Source of the DNA: Aristolochia californica
Lineage: Eukaryota > Streptophyta > Magnoliopsida > Piperales > Aristolochiaceae
DNA length: 64,000 bases
Direction of reading: 5' to 3'
Assembly: GCA_029961685.1 (NCBI GenBank)
Contig: JARWKL010000008.1
Coordinates: forward strand, 1,242,501-1,306,500
Positions within the stretch are counted from its first letter, which is position 1; each line of letters begins with the position of its first letter. Shown piece after piece: positions 40,515 to 53,800 of this stretch. Under the pieces are notes generated by a model. That model was not told the origin of the DNA. It saw nothing but the letters and a program-made list of their open reading frames with translations, and ran no database searches. A program made the position numbers and the translations under genes.

Positions 40515-43500
40515 GGTTGGGGGGTTTACAGAGTTATCAGATAGGCTATTAGAAAAGCTATCATTGAGAGTGTCGCAGTTAAAAGGCAGCGGCTTGGAAT
40601 TGGTGAAGAGGTTGAAATGACATAGCATTAGGCGATGTGGGTTTGCCGAAGAAATTTTTGGAGGGGACCGTGTTACAATGTGGGGCCCACCATGGTGCAA
40701 GAGCTAGTGGGATCCACTATGAGAACATAGGTCATCAAGAAGAATCCTAGAGGACTTGGGACACCAAGAAGAGTCCTCTCCCAAAGCAAGCTCGAGTTGA
40801 ACAATAAAGAAGCACAAGCTGAATTGATTTAGAAGACTTGAAGATCAAGTGGGACCCACAAAGATCTCATGAGTTGGGACTCTTATCAAGGTGCGCTGGA
40901 GGATCATGAGGGGCCCACAAGGATAAGGCCACGAGCTGGCTTATCCCTTAAGTTCACGTGGGTAATAAAGGACTCCTAGTTCTACTCCAATTAGTCTTCT
41001 AGGAGTCCTAGTTTGAATAGACTTACTTATATTGAAAGTTAGAGTTAGAATGTAATTAGGATTGAATGACAAGTTGAATGAGGACTCTTACCTTCTCCTC
41101 TAATATATATAGAGGTCTTGTAAGTCGAAATAAATCAAGTAACACATTCAATCCCGAGTAGGTTCTCTCTCTCTCTCTCCCTCTCCTAGCTTGACGCAGC
41201 TCACCCTTTCCTTTTTATTTTTTTCTGCTCTACCTGAGAGCTTTTCTCCCCTTTTCTCTTTTTTTCTTTCTTCTTTCTTTGATTCGTGATCATAGAAAAG
41301 GGATCCTAAATTCAACAGACTAAAAGGAGGGATCTAGAAGATCTAGATCAAGGGGGATGAGCGAGGGATCCGATAGGTTGGGGGCTGTCAGAGGGGTTAA
41401 ATTGACATTGGCAGATTTGATTTCTGGAGTGTATTTTTGGAGGTTGACAGAGGTAAATTGTTTTTGAATGGGTTTGTTGTTCTCGAGGGGAGAAGGTGTC
41501 GATTGGGATAGATGGAGGGTGTGGCAAAAAGGAAGGGGTTATGATCCCTCGGGATCAGGGTGGTGATAGGTGACAAGGGTAGCGTGGGGGTAAAAAGGTG
41601 ATTTTTTGGATTTGGGGATGACAATGGGGGGTTGGGATGAGATTGGGTGGGATGGGACTAGGCGGGATGTGGTTTGGCAGGATGAACTGACGAGCATTGG
41701 GCTCCAGGTAGGAAAAGGCAGACAAAATCTCAGGGGGGGAGGGGATGTTAGGGTAGGGTGAGACTGGGCGGGATGGTTTTTGACGTGATGAGCTGGCAGG
41801 CGCTAGGTTCCAGGTAGGAAGAGAGGATCTCAGGGGAGGGGGGAATTTCGGGGTGGAAGTTTTTTGGAACTTGGGCAGGGTTCGACAGCAGGCCAGGTGG
41901 CAGGTGAATGGAAGGTGTGTTGCTCGAGGTAAGGGATGGCGTGTCCATATAAGGGACTAACAAATCCGGTTCAGAGGGTGATCGTGGGCTTGGCAGAGAA
42001 AAGACTACAACAACTTTCAGGATTTCAAATTTTGAAAAAATAAAATTGGGAGGGTAACCTGGGGGAATTCCAAGGGGATTGGTCGTTGTCAAGTTGAGTC
42101 AAAATTTACTAGCTCCGGTCTTTGCTCAGTGTTGACTCGGTCACAGGTTGATTCATTTTCCGGAGCCGAGTTAGGCTGAGTTTGACTCAACACAAGAGCT
42201 TGCGAGTCAAGGAACGTGGAGTGGAGGGCAACCATCTCCTCAAACTCTAGGATTTTGATGGAGATGATGACACTATTACTGCGGAAAATAATTTAAATTT
42301 CTAATGCAAATGCTTTTCCATCACATTACTAACATCAAATAATTTGTCTATTGAAGAGAAAATATGGAAGGCATTTACATGACTTTCACAGTAAGAAGTC
42401 TCACAACACCAGAATTAATATGGTGGAGTCTTACAAGAGTTTCACAGAAAGAGGTCTCACAGAAAAATCTCAGTTTAAAGTGTTTTAGTTATGTTAGTAT
42501 TTTATTTATGTTGAATTGTTTAATTATGCCAGGACTTATCTTTAAGTGTTAAACTTAGGGTATAATTGGGACAAGGGTACTTTAATTGTAAGTGGAATCT
42601 ATTACTTTCCACTATTATAAATAGGGCTCATGTACTCAGATTACAATAAGTCAATGAAGTTTCCTCTTTTCTAGAAATTCCACATGTTCCATAATGAAGG
42701 TAAAAATTCACAAAGATAAGGTTATTATAAACTTTTTTAGTATATGCCACTTAAAGTACCACCTACACGAATTTGTCCATGTATGATCCATATCAAGCAT
42801 TTTTTACATACATTGTAGAAAGAGGAGGAGAGAACAGTTACAAGATTTAATTATTCATGAGAGAAATAATTGATGAATATAACATGGGATGGCATTACAC
42901 ATCATTTATGAGCCATATTAAGAAACACAACAGGCACAACTTTTTCTAGTAACTACAATTGCAATAACTTGAGAATGACAATAATCTATTAAATCATGTA
43001 ATATAAAAAGAACAATATATATTTATAAAAAAATATAATCCAAGCGACAGTCAAGGAAAGATGTGAATTACAGGACCATCTTCAATTACAGACAAGAGGT
43101 GAATAATATTTTGGTGAAATGGATACCTTGAGAAATCCTTGTTCCAAAATGAAACCTAAAATCATGGGTACTGCAGTAAACACACCAATTTGAAATAAAA
43201 ATTGTGTGTTAAGAGCAGCACTGAGGGCAGTATTGTCCAATATATTAGCTCTCTCCTGGATAGCTTCACCCACACCAGATAATGCCTGAAAAGGAAAAAC
43301 AGGATAGGAAGATGTGACTGACCTCTCGATAAAATGCTAAGAAGAACCAAACCTAATCGTGATCAGTTAGTTGGTGTCAACAGACACCAATACAGAAACA
43401 TAATTATAAGTAGGCCTCTTTCCCCACCATTTTAATTTGTTAGTGGAAGTAGTCCAATGGGTTAACTGGAAAAGTTATGTTGTTTTTTTTTTTTTTTTTT

Positions 43501-46500
43501 GAATGGTGAAATTTATTAAATCATAAAAGAAAATACAGAGTTTATGGCTGAAGTGGCTGATAGTATACTAAAATAATACATCATGAATACAACAGAAACA
43601 GTATATAATTCTGTGGTATGCAACTCATAGTGGCCATCAAACTTCCCAAATTGACATTTTTTTGCTAGTGAATCAGAAATTAAATTAGATGTACATGAGT
43701 TCAAGAGACGTGTCTTGCTGAAAGCTGATCAGCAATTTGTAGAAAGTGATGATCAAAATGCTAGCAAGGGTCAGCTACTCTACCCCTAACAATGATGACC
43801 AATGACTCGTCCTAGATGATGAGTGATAATGTAAAATGTTCGGTATACAACTGTACACCTTGAAGCTTCAGCATTGTTTGAATCTGTTTGACCAATTGGT
43901 CCCGAGTATGTGAGCAATTGGACACCCTCATAATTTCGAATTATTCCACCAACTACTGTCAAAATTTAGTTTTAGGAACCGGGCAGGCAGCTCCATCCGA
44001 GTTTGCTTTCCTGGACAGGAAACAGCAAGGGCTTTCCAGTTTTGTTTCAAAGCCACTGCTGTGTAATCAATAAAGTCACTTGTTAATTGAGCCTAAGAGA
44101 GAACTTAAGTGAACTGAATTCTCAGTGACAGCCCCCAAAGAATGCTCCTGATTGTTGAATACACTGTCATTTCTTGCTAACCATAAACTCCATGTGATTG
44201 ACGCCCCTACTCTTCTCCATAAGGTATCACCAAGCTTCGGTAGAGGAGAAGAAATAATTTTGGCCAGCCATTCTGACAATGACCTCGGAAGACAAATAGA
44301 TAAAAACAAAACACCGCACATAAGACTACATATTTCATTTGAAAAAAGTACAATGAAGTAGAGAAATGATCAATAAATTCATCCTCCAAGTTAACAAAAG
44401 CAACATCATGTAGTGGGGGGTTGGAAACCATGCTGACACAATTGAACACATGTATAGATTCTAGTTTTAAGGACAGTCTAGAGCATTTAAAAAAAAGGAC
44501 AGTCTAGAGAAATGCTTTAACCTTTGCTGAACCAAGAAACTTGCAAGCCAGAGAAGGACAGAGAGATGTAGAAAGCGTCCTCTCTATGAGCTTGCTATAA
44601 GAGAAAGAAACAGAATATTTTCAGAAGATTCCACTGCTCCTATTAATTTATCCTCACCGAGACCCTATAGTAGAATTGCTGAAGTAACGCTTTGAAATCT
44701 TGGAGTTCTATATCAATATGTTCTCTAGTCATATAAAGACTAAGTTCCCACTCACTAGAATCAAACAGTTTGAATTCTATGACTGTAGCATTTGGCATAC
44801 AAGTGGCACAATACAGAGATGGAAATCCTTGTGATAGAATCAACTGTTCTTACCCCATGTAGAATATTCTGTTAGAAATTGCATAAACCAGCAAGGGGTG
44901 GCACCAAGCCAAACCGGCTCGCAAACCGTTCGAGCTAGGCTCGAAAAAAGCTTGGCTCAGTTCCGTTTTTACTTGAGCTCGGCTTGAGTTCAAACTTGAA
45001 ATAAGGCTCGTTAAGTATAACAAGCCAAACTCAAGATTTTCCAAGTTTGACATGTTAGTTCGTGAGCCGATTCATTAGCATATACTTGTTTACGAAAATA
45101 TCCTTTACTCTAATTGCTCTCGCCAGTTCCCTCTTTAGTTGATTGATAGTTGCTCTTATTTACCTCAAACCTCAAAGACGATCGATAGTTCAGCCCTTTT
45201 GGGTCCCTCAACATCTAATGTTGTTGTTTGTCAATAAACACTATTGATGGAAGTATTTGCTCTTTCTTTTAAGTCTATTAAGTTGATTATTATACATTAG
45301 TATGCTCCATTGCAAAATCTTGGACTTCTCTGCAACAACTTGCAATTCAGTGGTACTAAGGAATGGCTAGCCCTAAGAACATTGTCAGAATGGCTGGCCA
45401 AAATTGTCAGTTGACCTGGGAACATGAGACTGCTGATGGACACTTCCACCACAATGGTAAACTTGCAGTTGAAGCACTGATTATTTCTTCCTTTTCCAGT
45501 CCCCAAGAAATTTTCGTCCACATCATCAAACATGCGAAAAGGAGAGCCTTCCCCAAGCTCGGAATTTTAGTTCCAAGGGCCAGCTAACTAATGGCAGTAA
45601 GGTCTCGGGAGAAGCACAACTAAAGTTCAATCATGATTAGGAAATGTGTCCATTGACGCTGGACATGGCAATAAAGAGAGAATACTTTGGTAGCCCTACT
45701 AATGTCTTTTTGAAAATGGCAAATTTCATTCAAGGCAAGCCAAGAACAAAACAAACAAACAATCAAAGGAGCACCCCTTGAGAACAAATGATAGAAAAGA
45801 GGCTCCTTGTTTAGCTAGAAAGTTAGCTAAATCAGCTGACTTGGGAACATGAGACCAAGAACTAACAAACAAGGAAGCAATATCTACAATTTCATGAAAA
45901 ACTGCCCAATGACACCAAGGGGGACTCGAAAAAAGAGGAACACTAGCTGATCACAGCCTTGGAATCCCCTTCAATGCGGAGAGCAAAGAGTTGTGTTGAG
46001 GTAGAGTCAAATATCCCTAACGGGCCAGAGTAAGAGATGAGAGTGGTGCACTCGTTTTCCTGAATAGCGCTTCAAAAGTCAGCCTTGCCTGAATTGCCTA
46101 GAGCACTCCCATCAAAATTGAGCTTAAGGACACCATGGGTGGGGGGCTTCCTATTTCACATGGCTTTAGGGCGAGAAGGGTCAGACATCTAGGCAATGGC
46201 ATGCCAATTATCACAAAGTAAGGCTTCCAACTGACACTCAAACTCCTTCCATGTGTGAATCCAGGTAGAAATTTGGCCAATTATGTTGATGGACGCTTCC
46301 TCCACAACGGCAAACTTGCAGATGAAGCACTGATAATTTCTTTCATTTCCACTCCCTAGGGAACTTTCCTTCACATCACCAAACATGCTAAGAGGAGAGC
46401 CTTCCCCAAGCCTAGAATTTTCATCCCAAGGGCCAGCTGCATAACGGTAGTAAGGCCTCAAGGGAAGCACAACTGAAGCCCAATCATGTTCAGGAAATGT

Positions 46501-49500
46501 GTCCAGACAGTACGGTCTCTAGGGAAATGCTCTCAAATTCCTTTGTAGAGAAGAATAGCTCAAGGAAAGAAGATACACTTGAAGAGATCTAGATAGACGA
46601 ATGTTTTGCACTTTGAGCAAGGACAAACACTCCTCACTATACAGGTCTGCAAATAAACTTATCAGGGCATTAGTAATAGAGGCTTTATACGAGGTTACTT
46701 TGTCATTGACACATAGTGATGTAACTTGGTTAGTCCTCTACTTGGCTGAGGCAAAAACGAGAATTTAGTTTTTCCATCACCTTCAACCAGCCATCTAAAT
46801 CGAGTTTGTTGCTTCCATTGGACTCGCTCCCAATGGGAGATAGATTAAATTTTATTTTTGATGAAAAACGAGTGACGAATTCAGTGAAAGAGAGATCTTT
46901 GTTCTTCAGCATTTGATGGTGGCAATTTGAGATAGAAGAGACTCCTCAGCATTGACAATAGCTCGACACTCCAGGGACCAACTTATGAGATTGGTTTCAA
47001 CAATTTGAGTTTGCAAGAGAGCTGCAAGCCAACAGCTCCAAGCACATGAATATTAGACCTCTATTTAGCTACTAGATTGTTAAATTCCTTCTCCAACAAC
47101 CAGGAATTTTCAAATCTAAACAATCAGGTGCCCCAGCGCCTGAACTTGGTACCGAATTGGATTGACCAGTGGTCAAATCCAGCTCTGTTCAAAGAAAGTA
47201 CCTGCTAGTAGCATCACCCAGTTATTAGTCTATTGAGCTTGGAGAGAATGGATCTTGTTGTTCATACAACCAAGTGAAGTTTTTGCCATAATGGTTGAAT
47301 TCCTCAAGCTCACAATGTCCGATAAAATTAGCAAATCCTTGCATTGAAGAGGTGATTGTAGTAGTTGAGAGAGATTTTTCATTACCGTATTGGATTGCAT
47401 TGAAGTCACCTGCAAATAGCCATGGGTGGGTAAATGTTTTTTTTTTTTTTTTTTGAAATGGTGCTGAATTTTATTATGAGACCTCAAATGAGCTGATTAC
47501 ACGAGGGGAAGCCTTCCCAAACAATGAGAGATTGCTAGGAGGTTCCGAATTTTGCCAATTTATCAGCCAAAGAATTGGCTGATCTAGGAACGAGGTTCCA
47601 ATTACAATGGATGGATGACATAATGTCAGCAATACAATCAGTGATTGGCCAGTGGTGCCAAGGAGGGGAGCTCTCGTTTGAACACCAGTTGATGACAGTC
47701 TTTGAATTGCCTTCAGTAATCAGCTTGCCCTGAGCCGCTCCTTAAAGATTTGGAGGCTGAACAGAAGAGCACTCACTTCAGCAGTATTTGAATCAGCGAT
47801 ACTCACCGGCCCTACATAGGATAGAATAGAGTCTCCACTGCTATCTCTGAAAACACCACCAGCTTCAGCCGGCCCCGGACAGCCTAAAGCACTGCCATCA
47901 AAATTGAGTTTGATGCAGTCGTAAGGGGGAGGATCCTAGGTGGCGATAACCGGATGCCTACGAGGGCCTGCCATGTGCACTATCAAACCCCAATTTTCTC
48001 GAAGGGAGACACCCGATAGAGAAGCAAACTCCTTCCTACAATGTAGCCAGCTCGATATAAGGCCCACTGCTTGAGAAGCTATATTATCCGGGCTGCTAGC
48101 GTTGGAATTGAATCTCCGGTTGTTTCGCTCTAGCCATATACACCATGGGACATGCGCAAGGCATGCCAAGAGAATTATCTTGCCCAGCTTAGGAATACGC
48201 ATCCCCATAACCATCTCAAAGGTGCCAAAAAGGTCCTGATGTAGCCCCACTTGGAGCCCAATCTTCTGAAATATCGTCATCCAAACTTGCCATGAAAAGT
48301 CACAATATAAGAGAACATGTTGGACTGTCTCACACCACAAAGGGGACAAGTGCATCGGGGGCGGTGTAACCTCTTTTATGGAGGTTGTCAGAGGTGACGA
48401 TTTGTTCCATGATGGTCGTCCACACGAAGAATTTGATTTTATTAGGCGCTGAGAGCTTCCATGCCAGGTTTGCCTTGTGTTCATGCATGTTGTTATCTTT
48501 TGTTCTAATGTGGGAGTAGGCGGATGCAACTGTGAATCGGCCATTAATGTTGGGCTTCCATATCAGTTTATCAATTGCATGCTCTCGAATAGTAGTGTTC
48601 TTGAGTCTGGAGAGGAGAGAGCAAAAAGCAGTAGTTTCCTCGTCATTTAATCCTCGGCGAAACGTAAGACTCCATGAGCGATCTCTCCAAGAATCAGCCA
48701 CTGAGCAAGAGAGATCCCTCGCCACCCTAGAGAGCCCCGGGAAATCCTCGGAGAGGGGACGGGGGCCACACCATTCATCCAACCAAAAGAGAAGGGTCCT
48801 TCCATTTCCTGTGTGAAAGGAAGTTGTCTCTCTAAATATTGGGAGGAGCTTTTGAATTGATTTCCAAATTGGGGATAGGAGCCGAGTATCACCATCCTCC
48901 CTCCACTAGGCACCCAAAGGTTGAAGATAGAACCTGACCATATCACCCCATAGGTTGTTATGCTTGATGTTGAAGTTCCAAATCCATTTGACCAAAAGGG
49001 CATTGTCCATCTCCTTCATAGGCCGTATGCCTAAACCACCCCGATTTCGAGGCATGCAAATATCTTTCCAACTCACCAAATGGTATCTGAAAGTGTCCTT
49101 TGATCCTCTCCAGAGAAAACGTCGACGGATGGCATCAATCCTATTGCAAACTGAGGCCGGACAGTGCATGAATGATAATAAATAGTTTGGCAGTCCTGCC
49201 AAACAAGACTTGAGAAGAGTGAGCCACCCAACCGTAGATAAAAGTTTGCCCCTCCAAGTAGCTAGTCTCTTCTCAAATTTCTCAATAAGGGGGGACCAAA
49301 GCGTCACCGAAGGCCGAGAGTCAAAGAGTGGTAGTCCAAGATATGTAGCTGGCAAATTTCCCACTGAGCACCCCAAATATTCAGCCATTCCCTGAAGCAC
49401 AGGAGAGTCAATATAATAGCCAAGGAGGGTGGTTTTCTTCCAGTTAATGCTCTGACCAGAAGCCAATACAAATAGTCCCAATATAGCACGCAGTTTTCGA

Positions 49501-50798
49501 ATCTAATCCATAGTACCAACCACAAAGCAAATTATATCGTCTGCAAACTGAAGGATCGGCACATCAAAGGTTCCACAATCCGTCGTGGAGAGGATCCAAC
49601 CCAGGTTTTTGGCCGAATAGATCAAAGATGATAGGTATTCCGCTACAACATTGAAGAGCAAAGGGGAAAGGGGGTCTCCCTGTCTGATTCCCTTGGATCC
49701 CTTAAAATAACCACAAGCCATTCCGTTGAGAAGAATGAAGTGGCTTGCAGAGGAAATGCAACTCTGAATCAAGAAGTACCATTTTTCCCCGAATCCCATC
49801 TTCTCCAGGAGTGTGTCCAGAGACTTCCAATTAACTCTGTCAAAGGCTTTCTCAAAATCAAGCTTCAAGATGAATCTGGGAAGCTTTAAAGCCTTAAAAT
49901 GGTGGATGAGCTCGTGACATGCCATGGCCTAGTCTATTATATTTCTTCCCTTGATAAAAGCACTCTGTCCATGATGGATGACAATAGGGAGAACCGCCCT
50001 GAGGCGATTGGCAAGGAGGCGTGCAAGCACCTTGTAAGCACTGGTGGTGAGGCTGATCGGCCGAAAGTTAGATGGAATTTTTGCCCCTGCTTTTTTAGGG
50101 ATGAGGGCAGTAAACAAAGCTCCAATGCTCCTATATCTGATGCCATGCTGATAGAACGAGTGGACCACGCAGGCAATGTCGTCTCTGATAAAGGGCTAGC
50201 ATCGACGATAGGACTCCCCATTGAAACCATTCGAACCCGAAGCACGATCCAAAGGAAGACCCAATGCTGCTTTTTCAATTTCCTTACTAGAGAAAGGGAG
50301 CTCGATGAGACTAGTTGCGGCCGAAGGGATAGCCTAGAGATGAACCCTTTCGAAGAAGGGGCGAACTAGCTGGCCATCAAAGTATAGTTCTGCAAAAAAG
50401 TTCACCAGTGAGTCTGAAATAAGGGATCAATCCGAGGTACTCTCACCATTGACGTTGAGCGCAGTGATGCGGTTAGCTCTTCTCCGAGTAGAGGCTACTG
50501 CATGGAAGAATTTAGTATTGGCATCCCCCTCAATGAGCCATTTAAATCTCGCACGCTGCTTCCAGTGCACGAGCTCACTATGAGCGAAGGACTGCATTTG
50601 CCCTTGAAGGGTGTATCTCTGAGTTACTTTTGAGGAAGAGAGGCTTCTAGATTCCTCTTCAGAGTCAAGAGTGGAAATCTGAGAAAAGACTACGGCTCTC
50701 TCGGTCGAGGAAGAGGCCTTTCTCGTAGAGGCCCATGATCGCAACAACGGCTTTAGCATCTTGAGTCCGCCATCCAAGCATTGTTGAATCTAAAAGAA

Positions 50799-50836
<38 letters not shown>

Positions 50837-53800
50837 ATGATCGGAGACAACCCTATGGGTGGGTAAATGTAAGAAGCTCCTTCCAGAAATTGCTACGATC
50901 CTTGTATAAGAGTGGGCCACATACACCCACCAGGCAGCAAAGGTTACCAAAATTTCATCAAGAAGTTTTAGTCTGATAGTATAGGTTCCCAGCTCCACAA
51001 GAACATCAAGTAGATTGGAATCTCAGAGAGGAAGTATACTACTGAATGACCCACCACATTGAATTGCTATCCAATCCATGGTAGTACAATTCCACATATC
51101 TCTAAAGGTCGAAATCAACTATTTCTTGAGCTTTGGTCTCTTGGAGGATGACAATTGAAGACTTACTTAAGAGGTTTTTGATTGTGGCTCACTTCGCTAA
51201 GAGCCAACTCCGTGCACATTCCAGAAATTAATGATCATTTCTTCCAGGATTTTGGCTTTGTGACTACCAAGTCTTCCTTGACCCGGGTGATTTTCCTTTG
51301 TACACCATTCTCATAATTTCTGCCAACTCCATTTATCGCCATGTTTCTCGCAAACTTATTAATTTTTTTTTTTTGAAATAACTTAATTAATATAATTCTT
51401 CCTCCAAAAGATAGCATCTTTCCTTTCCATGATCTCAAATTTTTTAATCTTTGGATCCCACAATTTTGGTCATTCTCCTTGTAAAAAGCAGAAGCCCAAG
51501 AAAAGACAAAAGCAATGTGGCTATATGACAGCCCAGCACTGTGACAATTTTAGAAATTTTTATACTGTCCATATTAATTTCATATACTGGATTTACTCCA
51601 ATTTACTCATGGTCCTGAGATAATATTCAAAAATAGCAAGAAGTGCCTTGAAATTTAACACTTTATTTAATCTTCCATCACAACAAAAGACAATTTCATT
51701 TGTGAACTGTAGTAGAGAAGTAGAGAGAGGAGAAGATTGCGTGGAAGATGTAAACCATCATTTCTCATGTGCAACAATAAAAGAATTCTGTTCAGAGCCT
51801 CACCTACCAAGTTTTTTTTTTTAAATGATGCTGAATTTTATTAAGAGAGAGTTCAAACGAGCAGATTATAAGGGGGGAAACCTTCCCAAACAATGAGAGA
51901 TTGCTGGGAGGTTCCGTATTTTGCCAATTTATCAGCCAAAGAATTGGTTGATCTAGGAACGAGGTTCCAATTACAATGAATGTATGATACAATGTCAGCA
52001 ATACAATCAATGATTGGTCAGTGGCGCAAGGGGGGGAGTTATCTTTTGAACACCAGCTGATGACAGTCTTTGAGTCTCCTTCGATAAGCAGCTTGTTATA
52101 GAGATACTTTTTGAAGATTTGGAGGCTGAATAGAAGAGCACTCACTTCAACAGTATTTGAGTCAGCAACACCCACCGGCCCAGCATAGGATAGAATAGGG
52201 TCTCCACTACTGTCTCTGAAAACACCACCAACTCCAACTAGCCCAAAACAACCTAAAGTACTACCATCAAAATTGAGTTTGATGTAGTCGCAAGGGGGAG
52301 GATCTCAAGTGGCCATAACCGCCTACCATATGCGCGATCGAACCCCAGTTTTCCCGAAGGGAAACACCCAATAGAGAGGCAAACGCCTAACCGACCAAGT
52401 TAAGAAGCAATAAAGATAGAGGATGACCTTGGCAAATACCATGCGTCCCCTTGAAGTATCCTTTTGCTGCCCCATTGAGAAGAATGGAATAAGACTCCAA
52501 AGAAATACCACTATAGATCCAATGCCACCACCTTGCCTAAAACCCATGTGCATCATAATATATCTAAGAAAGGCCAACTAACTATACCAAAGGCCTTTTC
52601 TAAATCTAATTTTAGCACAATTTTGCATCACCCAAATTCAAAAAATGATGTGGAAGTACATGGGCTGAGAATACAAAATTGAGAATGTTTCTGCCTTTTA
52701 TAAAAGCACTTTGATGACAGTTGACCATGCTGCCTATGACTTTGTTAAGCCTCTATGCCAAAGTTCACATGAGAATTTTAGATGGATTAGAAAGTAAACT
52801 GACTGGACAAAATTCCCCTGGTTGAACAACACCATCCTTTTTTAAGAATTACACATAAGACCATTGGCTTAAAATCTTCTAAGATATTAATGATATTTTG
52901 TTAATCTCTGCTCTAATAATATATTTGCGCCTTGTTGAAGTGTGCTGAAAACCAGTTTGTTGCTTGAGACTGAACATAGCATCTTCATGGTATAAATCGG
53001 AGACGAAGGCTATAAGCTCATCTTCAATTAACTTTGGATCTACAACCTGATGGCCATTAATTTCAATAACCTTGATAAAAATTTTCACTTTCGTGCTGAA
53101 GTTATTCACAAAAAATATCTCGTAGTACCATCCTCTTCTTGTAGCCAGAGATAATGCAACCTTTGCTTCCAATACACACATTCTTGGAGCATTAAATTTT
53201 CATATTCTAGTTTAAGATTGGAATGCAAATAAAATCGAGCAACAGACAGGGCAGTAATCACCTCTTGGGCATCGAGGTCCTCAATCTGTTGCAGTAGATT
53301 ATATAACCTCACCTTATAATTGCCTGAGCGCTGTTTGCTTTAGAGATCTTAATTTGGTGACAAACTTCCAAGCAGGGTGCCATCAATAACAATCTCATTC
53401 TATCACCATTCAAGAAGTCCAGCAAAAGCCTTATCGTTTGAACCAGGCTAAGGAGTAGGCCCCCATTTTGACTTGAAAAGTAAGAGTCGCATGTGATCAG
53501 AAGTAGGTCGTGGCAGAGCTTTACAAAGAACATTGGGATATCTATCTAACCACATCCGTTGGCCAGGAAATGATCAAAATTTAATAAAATAGGGGGCAAT
53601 TGTCAATTTCTCCAAGTAAACTGCAATCCCATTAATGGGATTTCTGTTAAACTACATTCATCTTTAAAATCAGCAAAACCTCTCATGGATGCAGTAAAAG
53701 ATGTGGATCTTGGCACTTATTAATGACAATAATGAATCACATTAAAATCCCCTCCAACCAGCCATGGTCTAGCCTGTCAATAAACACACAATTTGAGCTC

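Larger units (their letters stand above)
35852..42250 (-). mobile_element. LINE 1: near full-length L1-type LINE with RNase H, split by two solo LTRs
   Basis: The poly(A) end shows as a T run at 35852-35866. From 3' to 5' it has RNase H (about 35915-36350), the zinc-binding post-RT region (36450-36830, with [18 protein letters not shown]), RT (about 36860-38600, resuming past a solo LTR at 39101), and apurinic endonuclease starting [18 protein letters not shown] at 40100. ORF1 with a proline-rich tail continues to about 42250. An 18-bp target duplication, 16/18 identical, flanks it: GATTTTGAAGAAGATGAT (35834-35851) and GATTTTGATGGAGATGAT (42251-42268). Frames have many lesions. It lies in the 9.1-kb intron in the same orientation as the gene. 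Confidence 0.85.
47437..50854 (-). mobile_element. LINE 2: 5'-truncated LINE nested in LINE 3
   Basis: A 15-bp perfect target duplication ATGGGTGGGTAAATG flanks it (47422-47436 and 50855-50869), with the poly(A) tail as T18 at 47437-47454. From 3' to 5' it has RNase H, post-RT region and RT, and is cut short in the endonuclease at RVVSDH. A 36-base G run (50799-50834) replaces the endonuclease stretch that follows SDH in relatives. Frames have few lesions for this window. Confidence 0.92.
45705..51361 (-). mobile_element. LINE 3: internally deleted LINE, host of LINE 2
   Basis: Its 3' end is near 45705 (TTTTTGAAAATGGC, a LINE-type tail junction). RNase H and post-RT parts lie at 45720-46500. 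Sequence then jumps to the pre-RT and endonuclease region (46560-47436), so most of the RT is deleted. The endonuclease continues at 50870, beyond LINE 2, to its start [13 protein letters not shown] at about 51228, preceded by the end of ORF1 ([20 protein letters not shown]). Across the LINE 2 insertion, SFLHLPTH joins the GDFNA endonuclease block. Confidence 0.75.

Noticed and set aside
40314..40700. Poly-proline or poly-glycine proteins
   Set aside because: Produced by the G40 run in LINE 1; the same applies to 50665-50998 at the G36 run.
44643..44843. A possible coding exon (frame [18 protein letters not shown]...)
   Set aside because: No splice sites, no partner exons, and it lies between LINE pieces within an intron whose flanking exons already join in frame.
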